Origin: Actinomadura graeca
Lineage (GTDB): Bacteria > Actinomycetota > Actinomycetes > Streptosporangiales > Streptosporangiaceae
Direction of reading: 5' to 3'
DNA length: 64,000 bases
Assembly (NCBI RefSeq): GCF_019175365.1
Contig: NZ_CP059572.1
Location: 2,232,001 to 2,296,000, forward strand
Part shown: one piece after another, positions 24,864-32,979 of the stretch
Layout of the letters: each line of letters opens with the position of its first letter
How positions within the stretch are numbered: position 1 is the first letter of the stretch
Position numbers and translations under genes: made by a program
The notes under the pieces: model-generated
Seen by the model: the letters and a program-made list of their open reading frames with translations, nothing else
Told to the model about the DNA's origin: nothing
Database searches by the model: none

Positions 24864-26009
24864 ATGATCGACCATCGGCATGGCCGAGATCGGACGGACT
24901 GGACGCCGACGCCCTTTCGGCAGTTCATCGTCAAGGTCCACAGTCGATGCAATCTCGCGTGCGGCTACTGCTATGTCTACACGATGGCCGACAAGCGCTG
25001 GCGGCGGCGCCCGCCCGCGATGGCCGGGCATATCGCCGAGGCCACCGCCCATCGCATCGCCGAACACGTCGCCACGCATGACCTGGCCGAAGTGTCGGTG
25101 ATCCTGCATGGCGGCGAGCCGCTGCTGGCCGGACCGGACCGATTGCGCCATCTGGTGTCCGCCGTGCGCGCCGCGGTGGGAGAACGGGCGACGGTCCATT
25201 TCTCGTTGCAGACCAATGGCACTTTGCTCGACCGGTCATTCCTCGAACTCTTCAGCGAGCTGGGCGTCCGGATCGGCATCAGCGTGGACGGCACCGAGGC
25301 CGCCCACGACCGCGCGAGGCCGGGCAGCTACGCACGCGTCGCGCAGGCGCTCGCGGAGCTCGGCCGGCCCGGGTTCCGCGGTCTGTTCGCCGGACTGCTG
25401 TGCGTCGTCGACCTGGACGCCGACCCGATCGACACCTACGAGTCGCTGCTGCGGCACGCGCCGCCCGCGATCGACCTGCTGCTGCCGCACGCCTCGTGGA
25501 GCCGGCGGCCCGCCGGCCCGCCGGGCGCCTACGCGGACTGGCTCATCCCGATCTTCGACCGGTGGTTCGGGGCGCCGGTCCGGGAGACGGGCGTCCGGCT
25601 GTTCGAGGAGATCATCAACGTGCTGCTGGGGGGCGGCTCGGCGGTCGAGGGCGTCGGGACCAGCCCCGCGGCGATGATCGTGGTGGAGACCGACGGCCGC
25701 ATCGAGCAGTCCGACATCCTCGCCTCGACCTACGAGGGGGCCGCCGACCTCGGCCTGGACGTCGTCCGGGACGATTTCGAGGCCGCGCTCCACCATCCCG
25801 CGACCGTGGTCCGCCAGCTCGGCACGGCGGGCGTGCCCGCCGACTGCGCCCCGTGCCTGTGGGCCGGGACCTGCGGGGGTGGCCTCTACGCGCATCGCTA
25901 CCGCGCGGGCTCCGGTTTCGACCACCGCTCGGTCTACTGCACCGACCTGGACCACCTGTTCGGTCACGTCCGCGCGTCGCTCGAACGCGGCCTCGCCCCG
26001 CTCCGCTGA
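24864..26009 (+). CDS. fxsB: FxsB-like radical SAM/SPASM peptide maturase
   Basis: 381 residues from the ATG at 24864 (GAGGA nine bases upstream); an ATG at 24834 has no ribosome-binding site. The N-terminal block PFRQFIVKVHSRCNLACGYCYVYTMAD is split here as PFRQFIVKVHSRC and NLACGYCYVY; its CxxxCxxC (C29, C33, C36) binds the radical SAM 4Fe-4S cluster. HGGEPLLAG and SLQTNGTLLD are the following conserved segments. The C-terminal DCAPCLWAGTCGGG and a later YC supply the SPASM-type auxiliary cluster ligands. FxsB enzymes make three-residue cyclophane crosslinks in precursor peptides. The gene is divergent from the precursor and STAND genes. No fused HExxH domain is present. Confidence 0.87.
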   Translation: MIDHRHGRDRTDWTPTPFRQFIVKVHSRCNLACGYCYVYTMADKRWRRRPPAMAGHIAEATAHRIAEHVATHDLAEVSVILHGGEPLLAGPDRLRHLVSAVRAAVGERATVHFSLQTNGTLLDRSFLELFSELGVRIGISVDGTEAAHDRARPGSYARVAQALAELGRPGFRGLFAGLLCVVDLDADPIDTYESLLRHAPPAIDLLLPHASWSRRPAGPPGAYADWLIPIFDRWFGAPVRETGVRLFEEIINVLLGGGSAVEGVGTSPAAMIVVETDGRIEQSDILASTYEGAADLGLDVVRDDFEAALHHPATVVRQLGTAGVPADCAPCLWAGTCGGGLYAHRYRAGSGFDHRSVYCTDLDHLFGHVRASLERGLAPLR

Positions 26010-26140
26010 CGGCGGCGCCGGGGAGGCGGGGGCGGGCCGGAGGTCCTCCGGGGCGGGGACGAAGGTCTCTGGGGCGTGCGTGCCGTGCGGGGCCATCGTG
26101 GGAGGCGATCCGAAGCCGGACGGGCTCCCGGCGGGCCCCC

Positions 26141-26968
26141 GACCGGTACGCGATCGTCGGCCGCCATCTGATGGACTCGGTCGCCGAGGTGCTCGGGGAC
26201 GCGGTCACCGCCGAGGTGCGCGGGGCCTGGACGGAGGTCTACTGGCTGTTCGCGACGTTGCTGGCCGCCGAGGAGGCCCGGCTCTACCAGGTGGCCGGAC
26301 ACGCGCCCGCCGCCGGGTTCCGGCCGTGGCGCGTGACGGAGCGCCGCGAGGAGGCGGAGGACGTCGTGTCGTTCGTGCTCCGTCCCGCGGACGGGGGGAA
26401 GGCCGCCCCGCACCGGCCCGGCCAGTACGTGTCGGTGGCGGTCGATCTCCCGGGCGGCCTGCGCCAGCCGCGCCAGTACACCTTGTCCCGCGCGGCGGAC
26501 GGCGTCTCCATGCAGATCACCGTGCGGCGGGTGCGCGGCCGCGGCGGGGCCCCCGACGGGGCGGTGTCGACGTACCTGCACCGCGAGGTAAGCGCCGGGG
26601 ACGAGCTGCTGGCCGGGACGCCGTTCGGCGACGTCGTCCTCGACGACGGCCCCGACCCCCTGGTCCTGGTCAGCGCGGGCATCGGGATCACCCCGATCGC
26701 CGCGATGCTGGACCATCTCGCGGCCGTGCAGCCCGGCCGCCGCGTCATCGCGCTGCACGCCGACCGGCGCCCCGCCGTCCACGCGCTGCGCGTCCAGACC
26801 GCCCAGGCGGCCGGCCGGATGACCGACCTGCACCGGGTCACCTGGTACGAGGAACCGGACGCGCCGGGTGACGGCCTGGTCATGGCGGGGTGCATCGACC
26901 TCGGCGCGCTGACCGTGCGCATCCCCGCCAAGGTGTTCGGGCCCGATCTGTGGCAGCAGGCCGGCTGA
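26141..26968 (+). pseudogene. Flavohemoglobin (Hmp) remnant, cut at both ends
   Basis: The frame first matches the last helices of the globin domain of flavohemoglobins (RYAIVGRHLMDSVAEVLG, then AWTEVYWLFATLLAAEEARLYQ), so about 90 N-terminal residues including the haem-binding histidine are missing. The FAD domain is complete (RPGQYVSV, RQYTLSRA) and most of the NAD domain is present (LVSAGIGITPIAAML). The end reads KVFGPDLWQQAG where intact proteins continue with a CGP motif and about 40 more residues. No start codon with a ribosome-binding site precedes the match. An intact Hmp would dioxygenate nitric oxide; this copy cannot. It may be translated from ATG 26171 as a reductase-only piece. 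Confidence 0.75.
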
Positions 26969-26978
26969 CGCGAGGCGT

Positions 26979-29339
26979 TCAGGGGCCGCCCGTCCCCCCG
27001 CCGTCGGTGCTGATCGTCTTCACGACCTGGTCGAGCAGGGTCTGGACACGGACGAGGTCACGGCGGGCCCTGTCACCGGAGGCGACGGCGCGCAGCAGCG
27101 ACAGCCGTCCCTCCAGATCGGCGGCCACGTGCTCGGCGAGACGCGCGGGGAAGTCACGGGCGAGGTCCTGCCCTCGCGCCCCCGAGACGATGTGGCCGAC
27201 CAGGGCGGCGCTCCACTCCCGCGCGGTTCGGAGCGCGGCGCCCTGGCCGACGAGTGCGGGTTCGAGCCGGGAGGCGACGGTCACGGCCAGAGCGGGCGTC
27301 CAGGTGCCGGGGGTGAGGCCGTCGAGGCAGCGTCCGGCGGTCATGCCCCGCCGGTGGCCCGCGACGAGGCCGTCGACGATCGCGTCGGCGTCCTCACCGG
27401 CGGGCCCGTGGGCGGCCGGGTCCAGGGCCAGGGCCAGCAGCTCCTGAAGCGGCGGGACGGGACGGCCGCGGGGCCGCCGGGCGTCCCGCCGCCCGCCCTG
27501 GTCGTCGAGGAGCGCGGCGATCGCGGCGGCCGGTCCGCGTCCCTTCGGCCAGGGCAGCCCGCAGGTGCCGAGGAAGCCGCGGCGGTAGGAGCCGTCCGCG
27601 TCCCCGGCGAGCCCGCCGGCGATGTCGGGGCGGCCGCCGAAGGCCAGGAGCAGGACGTCGATCGCCCCCTGGACCTGGGGGTCGGAGGCCCGCAGGTCAC
27701 CGACCCGGTCGGCCCAGTAGCGGTCCTCCTCGGGCGGGATCGTCCCGCCCTCGATCATGAGCTCGACGAAGGCCCGCAGCACCAGCGGCAGCCGCCCCAC
27801 CGCGCAGGCCGCGTCCAGCAGCGCGGCGACGCAGCCGCGCCCGGACTCGGCGAGGCCCCTGAGGCGCTCCGACGGCAGCGGGTCCGGTTCGCGGGAGGTC
27901 AGGACGTCGCGGAGCACCGCCAGCACCCGCGGGTCCTTCGCGCGCGCCGTCGCGAGCCAGCCGAGGCCCCGTGCCAGCCGGGCGCGGTCGGACGTGGCGA
28001 GCTGCGCGACCAGCTCGCACATCACCTGCGGCTGGTCCACCAGGCTGCGCAGCGTGCGGGGGTGCGCGTCCGCCGCGTCGCAGGCGATGACGCTCTCGTG
28101 GACGAGCTGGGCCGTGGCGGCCAGCCCGTTCTCGATCCGCTCGCGGGACATGCGGGGCGGGACGACGAGCGCCGCGAGGAAGTCGTCGCCCTGGTCGTAC
28201 CGGTAGGCGATGAGCAACTGCGTCTGGATCCTGCCCGGTTCGCCGGACCACAGCCGGGCGTGGCAGCGCTCGAACGCCGGGGTCAGCAGGCCGACGAGGT
28301 CGTCGCCCGCCAGCTCCGCCCACCAGACGTCGATGGTCGGCCAGTCCTGCGGCTCGGCGAGCTCGACGAGGCGCGACATCGCCGCCCGGGCGGTTCCGCG
28401 GTCCATGGCCAGGACGCTCTCGCGACGTCCGAACAGGTCCCGGAGCTCGGTGAGGCCGGCGTCCTCCGGCAGCGGGCGAGGGGGCGCGGTCATGGCCTGC
28501 ACGGCGCGGACGGCGGGCCCGGGGTCGTCGCAGAACCGGGGCGCCGGGTCCTTCAGGAACGACCGGATCACCTCTTCGGCGCCGAGCCGGTCGAGTGCCG
28601 CCTTGAGCGGGCGCAGGTGCTCCTGCTCGGTGTCGGGCTCGCCGGGGAGCATGGCCGATCCCCGCAGGGGGACGCCGAGGGCGTTGCTCCCCGCGTGCCG
28701 TGCGAAGAACAGCCGGAAGGGGTGGCGCGTCGCGCTGTTGGCCCAGGTCGTCGCGGTGAGCCGGGCGCGGTAGCCGTACGGGAGCAGCGCGGCCACGGCG
28801 TCCAGGTAGCGGAGCCGCTCGTCCAGCGAGGTGGACTCCGCCTGGACGACGCAGACGTTCTGGTCGCGGACGAGCAGGGTGGCGGCGAACGCGGGCCCCG
28901 GGCCCAGCTCCTGGAGGTCGGCCGCGACGGACGTGGTGTCCAGCGCCGGAGGCCGCACGGTGACCGGCGAGCCCGTCCCGGATTCGGGGAGGTCGGCGGC
29001 GGCCAGATGCCGGTAGAGGCCCAGGTAGCCGACCGGCTCGCTGCTGAGGACGCTGTAGGGGAACACGAACAGGCGGGTCGTGACGCCCTGCCCCTCCTGG
29101 ACGGGCCGCGGGGTCTGGAGGGCGACGGCGAGGTGGGGGACCTTGGAGATGTCCACGGCCCCGATGGTGACGCGCGGGAGCGCGCCGTCGGTGTCGGGCG
29201 TCCCCGGGGAGAACCTGGTGATGATCTTCTCGAAGTGCGCTCCGCGGAGCCGGCCGTCGCTGCGCGCCAGGACCGCGTAGCCGGCGCCGCCGTCCGCGGG
29301 GAGGCCCCAGAGCGCCCACTCCGCCTCCAGCGAGGTCAT
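26979..29339 (-). CDS. GAP1-like (GTPase-associated) protein, copy 2
   Basis: 786 residues from an ATG that overlaps the preceding stop as ATGA. The N-terminal 230 residues are a clear paralogue of the next gene upstream: HFEKIITRFSPGT, RLRYLDAVAALLPYGYRA and LTATTWANSATRHPFR recur in both. These blocks are, from memory, those of the GAP1 N-terminal domain, found in proteins encoded next to small GTPases in bacterial conflict systems. The middle and C-terminal parts are helical repeats; the tail differs from copy 1. No signal peptide or membrane helix is visible, so it is cytoplasmic. Likely role: adaptor or scaffold acting on the GTPase two genes upstream. Confidence 0.75.
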   Translation of the reverse strand: MTSLEAEWALWGLPADGGAGYAVLARSDGRLRGAHFEKIITRFSPGTPDTDGALPRVTIGAVDISKVPHLAVALQTPRPVQEGQGVTTRLFVFPYSVLSSEPVGYLGLYRHLAAADLPESGTGSPVTVRPPALDTTSVAADLQELGPGPAFAATLLVRDQNVCVVQAESTSLDERLRYLDAVAALLPYGYRARLTATTWANSATRHPFRLFFARHAGSNALGVPLRGSAMLPGEPDTEQEHLRPLKAALDRLGAEEVIRSFLKDPAPRFCDDPGPAVRAVQAMTAPPRPLPEDAGLTELRDLFGRRESVLAMDRGTARAAMSRLVELAEPQDWPTIDVWWAELAGDDLVGLLTPAFERCHARLWSGEPGRIQTQLLIAYRYDQGDDFLAALVVPPRMSRERIENGLAATAQLVHESVIACDAADAHPRTLRSLVDQPQVMCELVAQLATSDRARLARGLGWLATARAKDPRVLAVLRDVLTSREPDPLPSERLRGLAESGRGCVAALLDAACAVGRLPLVLRAFVELMIEGGTIPPEEDRYWADRVGDLRASDPQVQGAIDVLLLAFGGRPDIAGGLAGDADGSYRRGFLGTCGLPWPKGRGPAAAIAALLDDQGGRRDARRPRGRPVPPLQELLALALDPAAHGPAGEDADAIVDGLVAGHRRGMTAGRCLDGLTPGTWTPALAVTVASRLEPALVGQGAALRTAREWSAALVGHIVSGARGQDLARDFPARLAEHVAADLEGRLSLLRAVASGDRARRDLVRVQTLLDQVVKTISTDGGGTGGP

Positions 29340-31939
29340 TCCACCCGGCCCTGATCCGCGAAAGCGTCCTTGGGCGGCGCCGACCGGGGCGCCGACGGTT
29401 GCTCGTCCAGCCTGTCCCGCCCGCGGCGCCGACGCTTCGCCCCCTTGGCCTTTTCATTGATCACGTTGAGGAGCACGTCGGCGGCCGACTTGATCTTCGC
29501 GGCGTTCTCCTTCTCGTCGAGGAACTCCGCGGAGGCGTCCCTGAAGTTCTGGAGCAGCCTGATCTGATCCGACATGCCTCGCAGGAGGATGGTCAGATAC
29601 CGCTTCTTGAACTCCTGGGCGAGCGCCGAGCCGAATTGCTCCTCGCAGAGGAAGTCGATGAGGTGGTTCCTCCAGTTGATGCCGGTGTTCAGCGAGTCAC
29701 GCTGCCCGATCGACACGGCCAGCGAGGTCACCACCTCCACCGCGACGCGGGCGTCGGTCAGCATCTTCTGATCCCTGATATGGGCGTACACCTGGGACGA
29801 GGTGGCTCCGCGACGCTCACAGGCGCCGATGTACTCGACGATGGATGCCGCTCTCTCCGATATCGCTCCCGGCCGGGCCGGAAGCGGCAGGGGTTCCGGG
29901 TCCACGGGCGGCTCGGGGTGGGGCGTCGGCGCCGGGCTCTTGGGCCGGCCTCCTCTGGCCTTCAACCACTCTTCGGCGAAGGGGTCGTTCGACAGATCAT
30001 GGGCGTTGGAGAGGCTCTCGATCAAGGCGTTGCGCACCAGCGGCTGGTCGTGCAGCTCCAGCACCGTGATCAGGCTGGAGACGATGTCGGTTGCCCTGCC
30101 GGGAACGTCGTGCCACGACTGGGACCGTAGATGATCTCCCAGCTCTATGATCATCAGCTCGGGGTTGGGCCAGGGACGCCTCCAGTGGCTGACGAACGAG
30201 TCCTCATAATCCATCCACTGCTCGCGTACCACGACCATCATCCAGCAAGGGCGGTGGCTGGTGGCCAGGAGCACGACGTCGATCATCGCCAGCATCGAGG
30301 GGTCGTCCGGGGTCAACGACGACAGGACGTTCCCCCAGTAGCCGCTGCTCGCCGGCTCGCACCCTCCGGTGGAGACCAGCCATTCCACGAACCCGTCGGC
30401 GAGAAGACCAAGCCTGTTCCACAGGCAGGCGATCTGGAGCATCGTGGCCACGCAGCTGTCACCGTGCTGGGCGATGTCCTTGATGACCGCCACGTCGAGA
30501 GGCTCCTCGGACAGCGTTCCGAGGAGACGGTCGGCAGCGGTCACCAGGCCGTCGGGCAACCGCTCCCAAGCCCATTCGAGCGCCGGGGGCCCCCCATTGT
30601 CGGCATAGAGGGCGAAGACCAGCGCGAGCACCACGGGGCCGTCGCCCCTCACCGCCTCCCCCGTCAGCGGATAGACCTGCGTGTTCGGCAGGACCAGCTC
30701 TACGAGCAGGTGCGCGATCGCGCCGAGGCCGTTCGTGACCTGCGCGGTCTCGGTGGGCCGGGTTCCGATCAGATCCGCGAGGAGGGTGTCGGTCTCCTTG
30801 TCGTCGTTCAGCGCCCTGAGCAGGGGCGCCAGCCGCGCCCCCTCTTTCCACAGCAGCCTCTTGGACGCCATGGACAGCGGCCTGCGCCACGACGCGAGGT
30901 TCTTCGCGGAGACGACAGGGAGCCACCGTGCGATGCGCTCGACGTCCTTGCTCTGCGCCACCGGGAGCAGCTTGCGGAGGATGCGCGCCGCGTCGCCGTC
31001 GGAGAGGTCCTCCTCGTCGAGCCATCTGCGCAGGTCCGAAGGGGCGGGGTCGCCGGACGAGAGGGCGTGGTCGCGCTGGAGCCGGTCCTCGATCGTGTGC
31101 AGCGTGTCGGACGCGCCGTGGGGGTCGTCGAACGCGCGCGGGGCCGTGTGCCCGGCGAGCAGGCCGATCACCTGGGGGTGCGGGAAGCGGCCGAGCATCT
31201 CCTTCAGGCGGCTGGCGAAGGCGCTGGCCGGAGGGGCGGCGGTGGGCCCCTCCCACGGCACCTCCACGGTGCCGGGGTCGTTGGCACGCCGTGAGAAGAC
31301 CATCCGCAGGTTGTGGCGGGTGGCGCTGTTGGCCCAGGTCGTCGCGGTGATCTTGGCGCGGTAGCCGTAGGGCAGGAGCGAGACGGCGGCGTCGAGGTAC
31401 CGCAGCCGCTCGTCCGTCGTGGCCTGCTCGGCGCCCGTGACGCACAGCCGCTCCATGTGCAGGAGGTGCGCGGCGGCGAAGGTGGAGTCGGCGCCCAGCA
31501 GCTCCAGGTCCTCCGCGACCACCGAGGCGTCGAAGCCGGGCACCTCGACCCGCAGCAGCCGGCTGTCGCCCGCCTCGGGCAGGGGGAGGCCGATCAGGGA
31601 CGAGTAGAGGGCGTGATAGGAGACCGGATTCCCGTCCAGCGCCTCATAGGGGAAGAGGAAGAACCGGGTCGGCGCGATCCTCCTTCCGGTTCCGTCATGC
31701 TGGTCCGACCGGGCCTGGATGGCCATGCCGATATGCGGCCTCTGCGCGACGTCCACGGCGACGACGGTGACGCGGGGCAGTCCCCACTGGGCCTCGGCGG
31801 TGCCCGGCGAGAAACGGGTGATGATCTTCTTGAAATGGGCGGGGCGGAGCTGTCCCTCGCTACAGGAAAGGACGGTGTAGTCGTCCCGGGCACCCGGCCG
31901 CTCGCTCCACAGCGCCCATTCCATCTCGATCGTCACCAT
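29336..31939 (-). CDS. GAP1-like (GTPase-associated) protein, copy 1
   Basis: 867 residues; the ATG at 31939 follows the GTPase stop by 10 bases with AGGCGG upstream. The N-terminal domain shares HFKKIITRFSPGT, RLRYLDAAVSLLPYGYRA and ITATTWANSATRH with copy 2. The remainder is helical, and residues of about 660-690 form a proline-rich linker (PKSPAPTPHPEPPVDPEPLP). The last 60 residues are basic and end in a lysine/arginine-rich segment (KAKGAKRRRRGRDRL) that could bind nucleic acid or membrane. Base composition in this gene is visibly less GC-rich than its neighbours in places. It is part of the four-gene minus-strand operon. Confidence 0.75.
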   Translation of the reverse strand: MVTIEMEWALWSERPGARDDYTVLSCSEGQLRPAHFKKIITRFSPGTAEAQWGLPRVTVVAVDVAQRPHIGMAIQARSDQHDGTGRRIAPTRFFLFPYEALDGNPVSYHALYSSLIGLPLPEAGDSRLLRVEVPGFDASVVAEDLELLGADSTFAAAHLLHMERLCVTGAEQATTDERLRYLDAAVSLLPYGYRAKITATTWANSATRHNLRMVFSRRANDPGTVEVPWEGPTAAPPASAFASRLKEMLGRFPHPQVIGLLAGHTAPRAFDDPHGASDTLHTIEDRLQRDHALSSGDPAPSDLRRWLDEEDLSDGDAARILRKLLPVAQSKDVERIARWLPVVSAKNLASWRRPLSMASKRLLWKEGARLAPLLRALNDDKETDTLLADLIGTRPTETAQVTNGLGAIAHLLVELVLPNTQVYPLTGEAVRGDGPVVLALVFALYADNGGPPALEWAWERLPDGLVTAADRLLGTLSEEPLDVAVIKDIAQHGDSCVATMLQIACLWNRLGLLADGFVEWLVSTGGCEPASSGYWGNVLSSLTPDDPSMLAMIDVVLLATSHRPCWMMVVVREQWMDYEDSFVSHWRRPWPNPELMIIELGDHLRSQSWHDVPGRATDIVSSLITVLELHDQPLVRNALIESLSNAHDLSNDPFAEEWLKARGGRPKSPAPTPHPEPPVDPEPLPLPARPGAISERAASIVEYIGACERRGATSSQVYAHIRDQKMLTDARVAVEVVTSLAVSIGQRDSLNTGINWRNHLIDFLCEEQFGSALAQEFKKRYLTILLRGMSDQIRLLQNFRDASAEFLDEKENAAKIKSAADVLLNVINEKAKGAKRRRRGRDRLDEQPSAPRSAPPKDAFADQGRVE

Positions 31940-31949
31940 GGGGCGCCGC

Positions 31950-32972
31950 CTATCGCTGCCGTGTCTTCTCGCCCAGCCACAGGAGCGGCTCCAGCACGTT
32001 GATCGGGTGGATGTCCCCGCGGATGGTGTACTCGCGTTCCTGCGTCGGATGCGGGACGACGTTCTGGAAGTTCGCCGCGCGGAAGCGGGAGGACGTGCGG
32101 GCGAGGTAGAAGCCGACGGACGAGGTGGCGAAGTAGCACACCCGGTCGGGGAGGAACGCGGCGTTGATGGCGTTGTGGACCATCAGCGCGCTCCTGGTCG
32201 GGGAGAGGTTGCCCAGTTCCCGGAACAGATCCTCCGCCTTGTCCTCCCGCACGCGGGGGAAGAGGTGGGGGTCGTCTGGGTCGGCGGTGAGGTAGCCCCG
32301 CTTGTAGGCGGTGTGGAAGACCTTCGGGTCGTCCAGCTTGGTGATGCAGACGGCGAGGAAATGCGGCAGGTGCCTGCCGATGAGCCTTCCCTCGTTGGAC
32401 GCCCGGTGCACGATGTTCTGCAGCGCCCATTGGACGTGACGGAACTCGTCGCCCTCCTTATTCTCCCGGACGGGGTCGAAGAGGTAGACGATCCCGTCGC
32501 AGCTCGCGAGCTGGTCGATGAGCTCTTCGGGGCCGCTCCCGGAGCCGCTTCCGGCGTCGTTGAAGTCGAGGATGTCCCCGTCCGTCGCGTCCTCCTCGGT
32601 CGTGCCCTTGAAGAGCTGGCCCGCGGCGTCGAGCATGTCGAGCTGGAAGTAGAGGGGGACGGTCTCGACGCGCCTGCGGAAACGGCCGCCGACGACCTCC
32701 TCGGTCTCGCCCATGACGTTCCAGCTGAGGTTCTGGATGCCCTCGGTCTTGTCCGGGAAGCGGCGCTGCTGGGTGAGCGTGTCGGTCTTCTCGGTCAGGA
32801 AGTCGACCGACTCCTGGTCGACTCCCCCGATGTTCCATTTCCCGTTCTGGGTGACCGCGACGTAGAGCGCGGCCAGATAGGAGGTCTTCCCGCTGCCCGA
32901 CGCCCCCCACAGCCCGATCTTGGCCATCTTCGTCTGGGGGCGCGGCAGCCCGTTCACCGAACCGGTCTTCAT
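31950..32972 (-). CDS. Small GTPase-like P-loop protein of the GAP1 island
   Basis: 340 residues from the ATG at 32972 with GAGGTGA directly upstream; a GTG six bases earlier is possible. The G1/Walker A motif is GASGSGKT (about 23-30), the G3 motif is LDAAGQ (DxxG), and a G4-like TKLD follows in AVCITKLDDPKVF. These point to a TRAFAC-type GTPase domain. The insert GSGSGSGPEE (about 147-156) is a flexible loop. GTPases with this neighbourhood (GAP1 proteins and vWA proteins) are proposed to be nucleotide switches in bacterial immunity-like systems. It is presumably the central switch of this operon. Confidence 0.78.
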   Translation of the reverse strand: MKTGSVNGLPRPQTKMAKIGLWGASGSGKTSYLAALYVAVTQNGKWNIGGVDQESVDFLTEKTDTLTQQRRFPDKTEGIQNLSWNVMGETEEVVGGRFRRRVETVPLYFQLDMLDAAGQLFKGTTEEDATDGDILDFNDAGSGSGSGPEELIDQLASCDGIVYLFDPVRENKEGDEFRHVQWALQNIVHRASNEGRLIGRHLPHFLAVCITKLDDPKVFHTAYKRGYLTADPDDPHLFPRVREDKAEDLFRELGNLSPTRSALMVHNAINAAFLPDRVCYFATSSVGFYLARTSSRFRAANFQNVVPHPTQEREYTIRGDIHPINVLEPLLWLGEKTRQR

Positions 32973-32979
32973 GGTCACC

